Assembly (NCBI RefSeq): GCF_964340395.1
Contig: NC_135549.1
Coordinates: forward strand, 3,606,501 to 3,670,500
Direction of reading: 5' to 3'
DNA from: Glandiceps talaboti
Lineage: Eukaryota; Hemichordata; Enteropneusta; Spengelidae
Length of the DNA: 64,000 bases
Shown: positions 37,601-53,085 of the stretch, piece by piece
Layout: every line of letters starts with the position of its first letter
How positions within the stretch are numbered: the first letter of the stretch is position 1
Made by a program: the position numbers and the translations under genes
The notes under the pieces: model-generated
Databases searched by the model: none
Told to the model about the DNA's origin: nothing
The model's input: the letters and a program-made list of their open reading frames with translations, nothing else

Positions 37601-40600
37601 TCGATCAATGTCTTATCTACCAACAATGCAATAAACAAGAAATGACATATTGGCTAAAACTGACATCACTTTGATCTTTATTAGTTGTTGTGACTATAAA
37701 GTCGGCACAATATGACAGTAACTCAGTCTGACTTCTAAAGATAAATCATATTGCACCGAGATTCCAAAAGTTAGGTTGACATGGCAACATAAGTTTTATT
37801 TGGGCATAACAAGTCTCGTCAGTCTTCATCAGCAGTATACAGTGAACTCTTCAGGGTCCTTTTTGTATGTTCTTCAACAAGCAGGCAAGGATCAGTATAG
37901 TAGAAACACTGAAAGTAAATGATATCTCTTTGACTATACCACGACAAACAAAATTATTTGTCCTAATAAATAATGAATTAAGTTACATTCCTGACACATA
38001 TCAAATCTACTTTTCCAACTCCCTGCTCTGTAATTTGGTTTGGATGTTATTTAGCAATTCAAAACTCTTTTCTAGTTTGACTTTGTGAGTATCTAATTAT
38101 AGGTCACCTAATTGTCTAGGTTTGCACACAACACAACTAATAGGTTGTCGTAGCAGGTGGTATTACCAACTCCATTCAACACAGTCTACTCTATTGTTAA
38201 TACTGGTGTGTGTGTTCTGTTTGTAGTGGTATGTGTGATTGTAACACTATAGACCTCCCTCATATTGTTACAACAGGTTCCACTACACAAGAGACATAAC
38301 CCAACCTGTACACTAGCTTGTTTATTGCCTTCCATATTATGAGCCCTGCAGTCTACTCAATTATACTTCAACAATAGCTCAGGTTGGTTGCTACCATGGT
38401 TTGCTCCATGTCTAGAAAAAAAGTTACTTATATGTTTATTTGTGTTTTAAACACTTGGGAAAAACTCACCAACAGTGATCTGTACACTGAGTTCACACAA
38501 TTGTTCAGGTATTACTAGTATTATGAGATACATTAGTTGTTCAAGCAAAAATTCATTGTTTGTTAAGTCAAAATACTTTACAGCTCAACTTTAACACAAG
38601 CTGTAGGCTGTACAGAGTACTGCTCCTGGAGGCGGCTACAGCAATAGTACTGGCCCTGTCCATTATAAACAAATGAATCACTGTCATGGTGATCATCACC
38701 AAAGTTATTGTACTTTTGCTTGTGTTTACATGTAAACCCTCCACCCTACTGTAGTGTCCTCACCCCTCAATTAAAAGTGCAGAAATCTGATAAAATTGAT
38801 ACCTTATAGTTTAAATTTTACCATTCACATAAACACTGCACAAGTGAAAAAAAGAAGAAAATAAACACAGGTAAATGTTTATAAGGTCTACAGCATAATG
38901 TTTTGACAATGTAATCCAAAATGTGGTTATTTTTCAAACTCCAATGAAGAAACCATTAAACAACCATCAAATTAGAACATCCTACAAAGTCAGGTCAAAT
39001 GTTTAACATTGAGGGAACGTGTTCTTTAACAGTACCGAAAACACATTTGTCACAACATGAAATTAAAACATTAAACTGAAATCTACTTATGATAAAAAAA
39101 AACCCATATTACAAGGTCAATTAGATATTTAATACACACACCAGTAACTATTGGGTTACTCTTAAAAGAGTCATTTAATTTGAATTTTAAAGAGTGGTCC
39201 TTTTGTGTTAAATTATTGGCCTGTCTAGTTTACCTCTGAGTGGGCTTCTGATCAACATAATTCTCTTGTCATCCAACAGGTGGATAATCAAACGACTTTG
39301 ATTGATGTCATAAGAGTGAGATTAAATGCTACATGTATAATAAAACAATTAAGTAATTTAAATGATAACAATTGCACGATTTGACAACAGGATTTGACAA
39401 CAGGATACTTATTTCTCCAAGGACCATTTGATAAAGATCAAACTGGTACTATTTAGGTCACACAAAACAATACTGTGATGACTAAATAGCTATTACCATC
39501 TCAGCCAAACAATCCAAATCAATATTATGTAAATTTTATGGACATGTTTAAATCCACGTAAATCAATGAAACATTCTTTGCTTTATCATAAACATGGTTG
39601 TTGTTGACTCGTTTACGGAATGCTACAGTGACAAAGTTTAGATAAATGACTACCAGGACAAGGAACACCTGTCTATTTAATTGTTGCCATTTCCTACATC
39701 TTGTATGTAATATGACGTGAAACAACCTGGTTGTCTTGACAACTGATTATTACCATATCCTGTGGCGCATCAAAGAAAGCACCTGTGAGTGTGTGTTGGT
39801 ATGATATCTTGATTTGCATATCATGAATAATGAATGAGATGTGTTGCTAAGTGTAACAAGTAACAGATACTGTTTGAACAGAACACCTATACAGTTATAT
39901 GTATTAAAGTGTACTCACTGCAGCAATGTTGAGTGTAAATGCTTGATTAATTAACAATTTTAATTAGATAATACACAAAAGGGAAACTCAAAATATACAG
40001 ACATTGCAGTTAGACTTTAACAACAATTAAAACTTAAAAGAATAACATGATGAACATCAAATTCCAACCAGAAAATGTTGTAACCTAGAATTATATTTTC
40101 AATTAAAGTGATTTAAAAATTATTTGGAGAGGACCAAAGAACCTCACAATTTATAATGGTTTACTTATTTTCATGTAATATACATACCTCCAAAAATTAT
40201 CCGAAACACTAAATAATTTCAAATATTTTCCGTTTTTTTTGACACATCTATATTCATAGCCATTATGTCGCCACGATTCATCTGCAGTGTAATTTTTAAA
40301 AAGTATAAACATGATGAGGAAAAAAATCTGCAATGTTCGATTGTTTGACGTCACTGTACTCTTAAACTCCAATAGTCAAGATTTATCTTGGTTATATTTC
40401 AACACCTGACGTGAGGACCTGCAGGAAATTAAATCTTGCTAAAGGATTATTAAAGTATTAATTTATGACAAAGAAATCTGACTAGGGTTGTTAAAAAAAT
40501 ATGTAAAGATGTCATAAAAGTGGTTCTCTCAGGACTTGACTTCTGCTCTCTGGTTCTATTTGAAGTAAAAAAAGTGGGTAGTAAATCATCTATAATCAAT

Positions 40601-41048
40601 AACAATCGTTTGAAGTTAACAGTATTGCCACTTTTGATGGACAAATATGTGATCTTGGGTAAATTGGATATGATCTGGTAAAGGTAAGAACCAGTGGGGT
40701 ATTTCTGTTGTGACTTAATTAGCATAATTAACACTTTGCAGATTACACACTTTCAGGCTAAAATCTAAGTGGATTGTGTTGAAAGGGTTACTTGACCATA
40801 GACTCTTACACAAAATTAAACTTGACATGGTTATTATGGTTACAGTCTGCCTGTCTCTGCCTTCTAACTATCCTACATGTATCTTTATGGGTAGATGAAG
40901 ACCTGAAGTTTCTTGGAATAGACAGGCTATAGCTACGTGCATGCTATTTTAAATTTCTCTGTTGTTCGAACTGAATATTTGTCGTTTTCTCTTCTCACTA
41001 GAGAAATTGAAGAGTTTTAATTTGAATCATTTATAGGGTTCTGTGTTA

Positions 41049-41100
<52 letters not shown>

Positions 41101-44100
41101 AGTGTGTGTGCATACATGCATGCGTATGTGGGTGATGTGTATGTTTGTCTCTGTGTAATGTCAGGTGTTTAGGAAATATACACACACGAACATTTTCAAC
41201 AGTGCATGTTATATCTCCCCTTCTTGCCTGCCTTATTTTGCCCTACAGCAGTCCATTTTCTACCTTTAATATAAAACACACACTAATGGGATTGTACATG
41301 ACATTTCCACAGTTTGAGTGGACGTCAATTCCTACTCAGTCTACTCTGTAATCTCAGCAGTTATTACATACATGTACATATATCTGTACATGTCCTCAAA
41401 CACTCATTATCTTTTAACGATGTTCCTAAAAAACATCCACAGAAACAAGATGATGACTTTTAAGTCCTGCTATGCAGGCTGCTATTACTTGTACTATACA
41501 TGTATACTATGTATAGTAGAATTTAAGGAGATTACATGTATATTACATGCAGTACTATTTTTTACATTATGTGTATTACTTCAACTTGACCTTGGTATCA
41601 AGAGTGGCCTATCAATATCTTGTGTGACATTCATTTACTAAGTATTGTATTGATGAAATTAATAATAATAATAATAATGTTATTAATATATTTAATGATA
41701 AGCTCATGATTACATTAACTAAGGTCAGAGACGAGGTTGAAGTGCCAACAGTGAAAACATCTCTCTACAAAAATGAAGTTATTTTCTGAGTTTAGCTTGG
41801 CGAGATCATTTTCAGTCAACATGAGGTGAAAATGACTAATTTCATGAGATGATCTGATTCAAACCTTTAACCCAACTACTGAGCATTACAATTTATGTGA
41901 AGTAAATTTTGAAATATAGACACCAAAATACTGTATTTTTAAAGTAATGTGTATACTGTTTAGTACCATTAATTCAAGATTTGGTAATTTAAAATTTTCA
42001 GTGCCATATTCTTAGAGAAAAGATGGAAAAGAATAAGGTTTTCAAATCAATTGGAATTATTATTTTCTTCTATTGTTGTTTTAATTTAATTTTTAGAATT
42101 AAAAAAAATTGTTGGAAGATAAAATTCCATTCTAAAATGCATTTGATAAACTGTCAGAAGTGATATTAATACACAATGTCACAGAAAATAAGGAAAATGT
42201 TACCTAACTCATTTATTGATGACATGCACACAAGTACCAGCTAGCTCTTGACATAATAAACTTACACAAGCTCCCATGATTCTTTTGGCCAAATATAACC
42301 TATGTAGGTATTCTCAGGACAAAATCATTGAAAAAACTTCTTGTAAGTCCAAACATTTTGGAAAATTTCACTTTTGATGTTTGACTGGATTCAGAAAGTG
42401 ACATTTGAAATATTTATAAATAATAAATATAGTTGTTGTTGGTGGTACTACAATCCATCAAAAAACACCTGTGTGTTTAATACCTGAATGAAGTGAGCCA
42501 ATTAGGAAAGATTTATAACAATTAGGTAAAAACAACAATACAACTATACAAAAACAACAGCTGGTACCTTTGATACATGCAATGCTGGTAACAGTTAATT
42601 TCTATCCATGTAAGTTATAATGTAACAGTAACAATTGTATTCAATGTTACAATAGTGTGTAGTGTTCTATCAGTAAACAAAGTCATGGGATTTAGGGGGT
42701 CCTGTCATGTTTATGCATATATTACCAACACTAATTTGCATAAACCTTGTCTCATTCCTGCTTACCATAAAACAAGCAAACACATCAGTTTTTTCATGGG
42801 TTGTATGTACACTGGCTTGATGTCCATATGTAAACAGTATGAACAACCTGTCTAGACATTTAAATTCTTTTGTGAACAAATGTAAAATTGTGTAAAATTT
42901 AAAAAATATTGTTCAACCATCTGTGCATTAGAGAAAAGTACAATAAGAACAAAGTTATGAAAAAGAACTTAATTTCAGTGACAGCCATTGGGGCATTAAC
43001 CTCTGAATACAAATAATATTTTATTCTTTAATGCCATCACATTTATCAGTAACAGTATAGTTTTCCTTCACATTATCTCCCAAAGGTGTGTCCAATTCAT
43101 TCTTCATTTCTTCATATACACCTTGGAATATTTAACTCTGAGGTATATTAATTTAGTAATGAGAATAGAAGATCTGTTTATACAGTTGACTGAGTGATTA
43201 CATAAAAACGCTCAAAAACAGCCTCTCGTCATTCTTTTTACCAGGTGATTTAAAATGTTAAGGATGCATTCAGGCAAAATAAATATAATGATTTGAGAAA
43301 AGATGTTTTTGATTATTTCAAAATCAGCATGGTCCAGAACGTAATGTCTATCTCCATGGCGACAGTATTTCCCCCTAGAGTGCTTGTTTGTCATATTTTT
43401 TAGGTCATATCTTCAGAACTGGTTGTTATCAGAGTATAATCACAGTATTAGTTGATACTCTCCTAGTAGATCTATTCAACTTTAATATAAAGCTTTTCCT
43501 GTGACTAGAATTCATGCAAAGTCCTGAAATGCTATTAAATGACCATACGGTGAGCAATACAATGTACGTTTGGCTTTTCAATTTATGAAACAACTATATG
43601 TTTTTCTGCTTGAGGAAAAAACGTGTAATAACATAAATCAGGTCGATGTTTGTAACGGATCAAATGGTTTGTTATTCTGCATACTAGAAATGATTTGTAA
43701 ACAAACATTTTACACATTATTTTTTTCAATTTTTTCCCCCGAGTTATTGAGTACAACCATGGACTTGGTCTATGTTGTGATACATAGAGGAGAAAAATAT
43801 AGTAGCTGTTTTTAGACTAAAAATCTACAATTAATACCCATTTCATATTCTAAATCAATATGGCCACTTTATAAAAGTTGCAACTCTTATCCCTCACTGC
43901 CTTGGGACAATAAACTATTTTTGGGGTGGTTTTTTTTTTTTAGCATAATCATCATTTTGCAAATATAACCATGTGAATCTTAGGTATGGGACTAATTGTA
44001 CATGTATTTTTAGTATGAACTATTAGATGTATGAAGCTTTCTGGCTATAACATTGACTAGTAAACTGTCCCATCAATCTTACTAGTTTCCCCATCTATGG

Positions 44101-47100
44101 TTAATATAGTGTTGTAGGTAGATTTTATCAAATTAAAGGTGGAGTCAGGTCTACAAGCATATGTGTTGAATTATAGTAGTAATTTTGTATTGCTATATTG
44201 TTCCATAATTTTATAAATTGTTGTAATTCAGAATTTGATAGTATATGTAATTAGATATTATTCCAAAATATTTTCTTTGCTCATGTCAGAAAATATAGGT
44301 GACATTCAGGGCCTTGTCACAATGAACTGAATAAAAATATTTGCGAATAATGAATAGTACATGTACCTTCTCATGTTTGTTTTGAGAAATTATGGAGAAA
44401 ATAATGATTATGAACATTTTCACTCATATTTCAAGCACTGCACAACTAATGATGAAGACACATGTTGTTCTGATATGCATGACCAGAGTATAAATCCTGA
44501 TTTTCTGTTTGACTGTGTACAACCTGTCTCATGGGTGATGGAAGAAAATAATTCCTGTATTTTCTGTTTGAATGTGTGCAACATGGATTGTGGGTTATAT
44601 AGAAGCAAGAATACGTCACCATTATATAGAGCATAAACAAATGTTTTTAGAGTGACATAAGTTATAGATAAGTTTTTAGATGAGAAAATGTTCAGCTTGA
44701 AATGTTGGGATAACACTTCACATTTTTACACCATGTGACATGTCTACGTCAACCGGTATATACTAATCACTTTAGAACAGTGAAATCCAAAATGTCTCCA
44801 TTGAGGTAGTCTATTTTTCAATGCACTCAATCTGTATAACTACAATACTTGAATCTTTCCATAGTCATTTTATACTTTAAAAGACCTGAACTGTCAAGGT
44901 CAAGGTGCTTTGATTTGGTTGTAAAAAGGACACCAAGATCAAGTTGAAATGGAGAATAAGTGGATGCAATCATCTGATTTACATATTTCAGTAGACTACA
45001 TATGATTGGATAATTCTTTCTTCATTTGCACATATGCAAATTGAATCATCCGAACATTTATATGATTTGTCTTTTTAGAAATTGAGTGAAAGATTTAAAA
45101 GTGCTGAGGGCAATCTCCAAGTAATTAACGAGCATTAAAGTTAACAAACAGTGGATGAAAATGCATTACAATATCATACAAATATGTCTACAAATCCATC
45201 ACCTACTCCTCCTAAGGTCAAAGTTCATCTGTCTGCCATACATTTCACACAGACATCGTTAACATGCTAAATGTGGTTTACATTCCACTGTGATAATAAT
45301 CCTTAAATATATAATAGGATAAATCACATAGTAGACCCTTCTCAATTTCACTATGTATTACTTTCAACATGTTAAAACGTTAGCAAGTTATTGTGTAATG
45401 ATTTCTAGCCTTTCTATCTTAATTGGTGAACTTTTGAAGAAAAACGCATGTTGCAGTTGTAAAGTGCGTAGGATTTCTTGTATTGATTCTCAAAATACAA
45501 GTACAACGTAGATCAAATAATAAAAAAGTATGTATCATTCATTCATTTTACAAAATATTTCTTATAAAAATTTTCATTCTTTTTATTTCTCTCAAAATTA
45601 TCAAATTTTTCACTTTCTATTATTTTCACTAGAAATGTATATATTTCAACAAGACAGACAAAATTTATATTTTGTAATATACACTGTCATGAGAGATGAC
45701 AATACAATAGTTTTTTTTTTTCCAAATGGATAGAATTCAGCTTATCAGATTGTGTGTAATTACCTATTCACCTTGTTAAACCCTAGACTTTACAAAGTTT
45801 CACAAGAATAGACATTTACAAATCATTCAATTTCACAAGAATACCACTGATGAGATGAAGGTAAAGACTAAAAAAAAGCCATGTAATTTGCTTGTTTGTG
45901 TGATAATAATGGTGCACATTGTAAAAGACGTTTTTTTTTTAGTTCAACTGTAAGGGGATGTAAATCTTTACATAACAAGTAACAGTACTATTACGATAAC
46001 AATATGGCTTAGAGGAAACCTGTCCACGGATCCAGATTTACTATAAATAGACATACTATTCAAACTCCTCTAGCTGTAATTACAGGGGTCAACTAAACTA
46101 GAACTGTTCTGAAAAGTAAATGCATACCTTGTGTGTTGAGTTTCAAATTTGATTTCAATTTTTCTTAGTAAATCCCAGTTTGTTTGCATGGATTGGCTTG
46201 GATTTGACATTTACCTTGCCATCATGTTATTGAATCTAAACAGATTAAATGCATAGACATTGTCTATAGTTAGTGCAATAATGGGCAGCATTGATTAAGT
46301 AACTGCAGTATACAAGTTGAAATCTCTACACTAAACAATGGCATTACCTCACAAAGAAAAGAAAGAATTTTTCTAGCTTCACTAGGGTTTTGACCAGTCC
46401 GTCAAAAAGAGGAAAACTATGGATTTTATCTTTTTATATTCTATTAATATAACGCAAACGGCAGCCTCAATTCAGTTCACCTCGTTCCTAGTACTCAAGT
46501 TACATCAATCTGTCTTATTTCACCACATTCCCTCTAGGCTTGCCATTCTGTCAGTGAGTGATTACATGTATTATATTTATAATCCATGATTACAAGTCAC
46601 TGTACTGAATCCAAAATCCCATTTTATATGAATCAACCCATGCAGTTCATCATCAAATTGTGAGATTTTTTAAAATATCCCTGGCAATATTGGTTTCAAT
46701 ATCTTCAAGAGGAGGAATAAGGAAGTTATACTTGTTATCACATCATGTATTTCCTGTTGTACAGGGATATTCAAACTACTGGCCTCAGCATTGGAATGAG
46801 GTCAAAAGAAACTATCAAAGCTGTACGGTCTTGTTAGAACACTACTCAGGAATCCATGTTTGTTTTTATTTTGGATGTGATAGTGTATATGTAGCTGTGA
46901 AGAATGTGACCTCTGACCTCTCTCCAGAGTCTCATCTAGTCAGGTTGGTCTAGCCAACAGCTGATAGTTCTGTAAACATAAAAAGATGATATCTATACTG
47001 TGTTGTACTTTTCCTGCAATGTGCAACGTACCATGGTAGAGCTGACCTTACCCTTCTCAAGTGTAGACTTCCTACAGGCCCTTGTCTAGTCTGAATCACA

Positions 47101-49499
47101 CACTGTTATGCAAACATGGGGCATAAAAACAGCCCTATATACCCCTAACAAAAAGTAGTGAGTCATTCCAATTTTTATGTTCTTTAAATTGACCTTTCCC
47201 TTGTGTTGAACCGTTTAGAACATTCTATGGATTTACGGTGTAGAAAAATAAATATTATTATCATATTGTGGTATATGCTTTTCGTTAATTTTGATGAAGC
47301 AATTTATCTTTCCATGTTACTTCATTATTTCTGGATGACAGGTAGGTCCTGTCAGAAATTGATACTTTACTGTTGTAATTTACTGATAATTATAACACCC
47401 CCCCCCCCCCACACACACACACACACACACACCCACACCCACAAAGAACATACCTACATTCAAAATGTACTATTACTCACTGTTAATACTGTAGAATCAT
47501 TTTTATGCTATGGTTGTACAGTACAGTAGTTACACTGCACTGTACATATGCTATGCCTGTATTATCAGTGAGCCATTCATCCAAAAGTAACTCCCATGCC
47601 ACTCCAGATAAGGAGTTCCATATTACACCTTTTGGAAACATAGGGCAGATATTTACATAAGTTTCTCATTATGTAACTGTGTCTGCCACTGGAAAGAAAA
47701 TTTGTGAGGGGATGAATGGAATACTAGTAGTTGCAAAGTACAGGCGGGAATCAGTGAGTGTGGAAGCTGAAATGCATCTGGAAGTGTCCTTGTAATATAT
47801 ATGTATAAAGCACTTAAATGTTGTAGCAATTGTATAATTATCTTGTCTACTGACTGGGAGAATATGATTGTATCAACATAATAAAGTAGATAATGTGCAT
47901 TTGTTAACAAACTGATTAGACATCAACAACAGTTATACATATAGGGATCTATTTCTGCAGCATTCCACGTACCAGTTTAACATAATCTGATTGTACAATC
48001 CTAAATGTCAATAATCTATACTGCAAAAGATACCCTCATGAACCAAACTGGGTGAAAAAAAAATTTGAGACAAGGTCAGCTCATCACGAAGGATATATTT
48101 CATTGCATATTCTCAAATGTTCACAAAGGAAAGCAAGGAGGGTGTGTCTGTGTCTTTCAAGGTCAGACCAGTGATGCTTTTTTCCCTCAAACAACATGCA
48201 CACTTTAACTCATACTTTCATCATGACTCATGTTACCATGGTGATTTTCAAGTGTCTAAAAATAGCGCCAAGGCAAAAGCATACGATTCTGAAAATAATG
48301 AGGTTGAGCAAAATTTATATTTGACTGGGAGAGTAACATGTATGACTGCAGCATACTTGTGTACAGGCAATTCTGACATCTATAATGAGTGAAAGATAAG
48401 ATCAGAGTAGCAAATCTGTGGTTTAAATCTCGTTTGCCTATACTCCACCCAATACAAGTAGGACATTTGCACACACACATACATGCACACAGTTGTGATG
48501 TAGACACTTTGTAATTAGGCTTTGTGACTACTGAATGACATCATCCCACTATCAGTTATGTTAGGGTTGACTTCTCATACATTAGTATTACATTTTCATT
48601 TAATTTTTTGATTTCTTTTTAAAGATTCTGATAAATTGCAACCACATAAGGTCAACTTGATGGTGTCAAATAAATCACAATTATTAATTTAATGAAAGAA
48701 TTAGAATATTTCCACAGTGGTTATAAATATATCCTGAAATTTGTTTTTCATTCACAATTTCTTAATGCATCTCAAATGAAGAAAACTAATATTTTGCCTA
48801 AAATTCATGTGGCGAGTATAATTCAACTGTCCACATGTGTTCATTTCTTGGCAGGGGACCCCATGCAAAGATTTGTGATGAATAATTGGCTTAGCTTGTA
48901 AATTATACAATACTACAATAGAATCAGATGAGACTAATACAAAGGACATATACACACACATTTTGGAATTAATTTACGATAAAATTTGTGGGCTTGCATG
49001 TTTAGATTCAATGATAAAAATGCTCTACGTTTGTTCGTTATCCTTGTTAATCACAACCCAATTGATCACAAATGGCGCGCAGGCTAACATAATGAACAGT
49101 AAAACAACCCATACAATTCACTGTGAGCATGAACAAATCTTATTTCTATGGTATTTCTCAAACTGGGGCATTAAGAATAGGAAGACATATTCTCTTACAA
49201 AGGTATTTTCCAGAATGAACTTGGGAGTAATAAAAGCTTTGAATGATGCGACCTTGGCCGCTTGTTTAGGTGAAACATACAATCTGTGAACTGACACTGT
49301 CCTTGGTTGCATAGAAATGTACAAATCTGTGCAACTATAGAGCTAGCTAGCAACCTTTTGTTGAAAGGAATGACAGCCAGACTACCATGTTTCATCTCAC
49401 AAGGGTCAAGGGTCGTTCATCCATTCACAACAGCGGATACATAATGAGGTCCCTGTACAAGGAAGGTGACTGAACAGTGAGCTGACAAACCATAATGCA
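34636..49499. other. Gene-poor AT-rich sequence
   Basis: No recognisable coding, RNA or mobile element apart from microsatellites: (GT)n at about 41053-41098, and a C run plus (AC)n at 47398-47432. Open frames such as 36452-36805 (plus, 117 codons) and 46660-46953 (plus, 97 codons) have no family motif or credible splice context. Confidence 0.4.
36091..36134. repeat. Four-copy 11 bp tandem repeat
   Basis: Four copies of CTAGAGGTCAT. Confidence 0.9.
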
Positions 49500-51339
49500 C
49501 ACACAATGTAGATAGGCGCAGACTCATATATCAGTGAAAACAGCCGGGTTTTTTAATCATTATCTTTCCTAATCATAGGATATCATCCATGATACAACCA
49601 AGTTTACAAAATCAATCAATGTTGTCTTGAACAATACAATCTAGCTATCTTCTACTGGGTTCACACAAACATACATTGGGTGTTATTTACCTAGAAGACA
49701 GACCAAGACATATCGTACACACACTGGGGAAAAAACAAGTCAGTCATGTATGTAAATATCAACCCAATGCTGGGAGGTGGTATTTACAATTCAAAACTAT
49801 ATTCAATATATACATATTTTAGGGTAAAAACAAAAAATACTATATATAATTAATAAAAAATATAATGGTTAAAATCATCAGACACACAGATTTGGAAATA
49901 TAACCAAACAAAAAAATAATATTCTGTATATTATACTTGGCACCATGACTTACAAAAAAAACACACAGTTTTAACATGGATGAAATAAGGTGTACTCTGT
50001 GATTTTTTCACTCTGATAAGAATCAGCCTGGTTCAACAAGTACAAATTTCATGTAAATCTACCGATATCTGAGATTTCTTGTGTTTTGGTCAGAAAATGG
50101 AATAGAAAAATAGTGATTTCTAAGTAGATTCAATTTCTAAGTACTACATATGTACACTTTACAGCACAGAATAGATTTGTACCAAATATCAACCCTTGTA
50201 GAAACACAGCAAAAAATGTGGTCAATTTCGAGGTAATCGTAATCGCACAAGATATTTCTCTCACCTGGGGAAATTGTCCAGGTCATAATATCCAATAAAT
50301 TACATTAGATTACCAAATAGTTGTTAATATCAAGGTTTGTTCGACTGCACTCACCCCCCCCCCCCCCCAACACCATATTCACGTCACTTATGAAAACTGG
50401 TATGTACACATCTGAGATAAGTAATAGGTGAATATAGGATATGTGCTTTCCATGTGACATGTTCTGTTCACTTTCTTCACAATTCCCAGGTGTAAATCTG
50501 GGGCCTGAGATTACGACATATAGAAATTGATTCTATGAAGTTTTTTTTACCTTGCTTAAATGCTAGATAAGCTGCGGACGGTATCACAATTCAACATCTT
50601 TCTTGGCTTTGTTTTTTTGAATAAGGCTTTTTTCTGTTTTTTTTTTCTTCAGTGAAGGAACGGTTCACACAATAATAATGCCACAGAAACATCACTGATG
50701 GCATTCAAAGAAATGTACATCATATGGAATGTAAAGGACAATGGCTGGCTTTATAGAAAAATGGACACACTGGATAGCAGGTAAGCACAATTTGGCCAAG
50801 AAAGACACATTTTACACAAGTAAAATTTTCAGAGAACAATAAATGCATTTTTGACACAAAGTGAGTAAAATTTTGTCAGAGAAATGGACGCAGGTAAATA
50901 AAATTCTCTCATAGATATGGTCACATTTTTGAAGGTAACTAAAATATTAAATATTACCATAGAAATGGACCTATTTCGATAAAGGTAAATAGCATTTAAG
51001 AATGACAAATAAAATAGCTCAAATTGGTTCTGTATGAGATTTAAAAGCTTAGAAAAAAGCACAACTAGCAAAGATTTAAGAATGTGTCATGTATTACCTT
51101 AAAAACACACGTTTTTACTTCATATAAGGCATCCTCTTTTTATCATCTTGATTAAAACACAAAAATATTACTCTGTAAACATATCCACAAAAATCTTCAA
51201 TCATAAAATTCCTGACAGTGAGGATAAAATTTGATTGATTTACAAACAACACAATATTGAAATTCAAGGTCCATTATTTAAGTACAAGCATTCCCATTTC
51301 TCCTTGTCGCATTTCAGTTGAGTGTCAAGGTGATGATGA
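49500..51339 (-). other. Probable DYRK2 3' UTR and flank
   Basis: AT-rich, non-coding sequence directly after the DYRK2 stop. It contains T/A-rich runs and a 15-base C run (50354-50368). Vertebrate DYRK2 has a long 3' UTR, so part of this is probably transcribed, but I could not pick a convincing polyadenylation site. Confidence 0.3.
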
Positions 51340-53085
51340 CTAACTGACGATTTTTGGCAGTACAGTTCGTTGTGTGTAACCAGCTGGTCCTTCCGTTGCT
51401 GCAGCGGGTGCTACTTGTCTTGTTTTGCCACTGGATGCGGCAGCCGGAGGCAACTTGGCAACTGTACCTGAACTGTGTCGCCTGTGTCGTGCTGAAGATG
51501 TAACTGCATCTTGTGATGGTGGTTTGGGTAGACGCCTCCGCAACCATGGATGTCGCAATGCCTGGTTTGGTGACATTCTAGTTGCAGGATCCCATTCCAG
51601 GCATTTCCTAAGGAAATCAAGGAATAGAGGATCATCGCACCCTTTCAGTGCCTTGACAAGATCCTTACTTCCTGGTGGCCCTCGCGGCTTGCCCCTTCGC
51701 GATCTACCACCATTGAGGACAGTTGAACCATCTGGTAGGGTTGTTACCGTACAATATCGTGGATGACCCTTGGAGCTGAAGAAATTCTTTGCCCGTTTAG
51801 ACTGCTCTAGAAGCTTTTGGGGAGGCATTCCAAACAATTCAATTGTGCAAGCTAACTGGTCTGCTTCATCTTCTCCTGGGAGGAGGGGGTACCCCGTCAA
51901 TAGTTCTGCTAAGATACATCCAAAGCTCCATACGTCAATTGGCATCCCATAACGTGCTCCTAGGATAACCTCAGGAGCACGGTAGAAACGACTTTGTATG
52001 TATGTGTATATGCGCTGGTGCTCATAGCAACTTGAACCAAAGTCAATTACCTTGATACCGCTTCGCCCTTGTTGTTTGAGGAGAATGTTCTCAGGTTTAA
52101 GGTCGCAGTGAATAATCCTATTGCGATGGAGGGCATCCAGACATTGTAATAGAGAATGGGCAAACTTCCTAACAAGCTGCAAGCTAAATCCTTGGAACTT
52201 ATTCTTCTTTATTAGTTCATAGAGGTTCATACTTAGCAGTTCAAATGTTATACACATATGATTGCGGAAATTAAAGTTTTCTAACATATGTATGAGGTTC
52301 ATATTGTTATCTTTGTCCTGCTTACGTAGATGATCTAAGATCCTTATTTCTTCTTGTGCTTGCCTATGGAACCTTTTCTCGTTTCTAACCATTTTCAATG
52401 CTATGTGTTGATTGGTTTTATGATCGTAAGCTTTCACGACCTGTCCAAAACTCCCTTTGCCGATCACTTTAAGTACTTCGTACCTGTACGCAATATGATC
52501 GTGAGGTACATGTAGATAGGAACCCTGATCGTCATCATATCCGCAGTTGTTGGGGCCACCTATGACACCTTGGCGCTTTTTTGCATTCGGTCCGACGAAG
52601 AAGACATTCGAACTGTTGAATATTTCGTGGTGCTCGTACGACGTTAGTTTGTGCATATACTGTTTCATAGCGTCTTCCGGGGTCACCGGAAGAGTTTTTC
52701 CTTTCGCTGATCCTGATTTGGAACCAAGACTAGCTGCACTTGCCTGTCTACGTACGTCGGGTAGTGTAGGCGGAGGGTGAGGTTGGGTATGCGGCACATG
52801 ATTGGGCACATTATCGGTGTTCCCTCCGTGAATTCGTTTGTGGTGATGATGATCATCGTTGTACAGCTGCTGTACTTGTACACTTCCTACTTTTTCGTGT
52901 TTCGGTATATGATGCTTTGACGGTGCTATAGGTGGCAGTTCAACATGCGATGCAGGATCACCAACTGTCCGTGACGTGTCGGACAAATGGGCATAGGCGG
53001 CCGGTCCCGTTGTTGTAACCAATGATCGAGTCCTTGTCACTTGCTGCGGTTTTCTCGTCAACGTATCCGCTCCCGTTGCCGCCAT
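51340..53085 (-). CDS. DYRK2: Dual-specificity tyrosine-regulated kinase DYRK2, complete, single coding exon
   Basis: Encodes 581 residues. DYRK2 autophosphorylates on tyrosine during folding and then phosphorylates serine/threonine substrates in cytoplasm and nucleus. Seen here: a low-complexity N-terminus with a His-rich stretch near 79-83; the DYRK-specific N-terminal region with [20 protein letters not shown] (135-154) and DH box [15 protein letters not shown] (183-197); the kinase domain from about 202 to 514 with glycine loop GKGSFG (209-214), catalytic Lys231, HCDLKPEN (326-333), DFG (348-350), activation-loop YTY (360-362) and APE (370-372); and a C-terminus ending [10 protein letters not shown], nearly identical to vertebrate DYRK2. 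The start codon has A at -3 and G at +4 and an in-frame TAG seven codons upstream, so this start is well supported. The length fits the long DYRK2 isoform. The coding region has no intron. All key kinase residues are present, so it looks functional. Subfamily DYRK2 rather than DYRK3/4 is clear from the C-terminus and DH-box region. Confidence 0.97.
   Translation of the reverse strand: MAATGADTLTRKPQQVTRTRSLVTTTGPAAYAHLSDTSRTVGDPASHVELPPIAPSKHHIPKHEKVGSVQVQQLYNDDHHHHKRIHGGNTDNVPNHVPHTQPHPPPTLPDVRRQASAASLGSKSGSAKGKTLPVTPEDAMKQYMHKLTSYEHHEIFNSSNVFFVGPNAKKRQGVIGGPNNCGYDDDQGSYLHVPHDHIAYRYEVLKVIGKGSFGQVVKAYDHKTNQHIALKMVRNEKRFHRQAQEEIRILDHLRKQDKDNNMNLIHMLENFNFRNHMCITFELLSMNLYELIKKNKFQGFSLQLVRKFAHSLLQCLDALHRNRIIHCDLKPENILLKQQGRSGIKVIDFGSSCYEHQRIYTYIQSRFYRAPEVILGARYGMPIDVWSFGCILAELLTGYPLLPGEDEADQLACTIELFGMPPQKLLEQSKRAKNFFSSKGHPRYCTVTTLPDGSTVLNGGRSRRGKPRGPPGSKDLVKALKGCDDPLFLDFLRKCLEWDPATRMSPNQALRHPWLRRRLPKPPSQDAVTSSARHRRHSSGTVAKLPPAAASSGKTRQVAPAAATEGPAGYTQRTVLPKIVS

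Noticed and set aside
51425-51952. Open frames on the plus strand opposite DYRK2
   Set aside because: Shadows of the conserved minus-strand kinase coding sequence.
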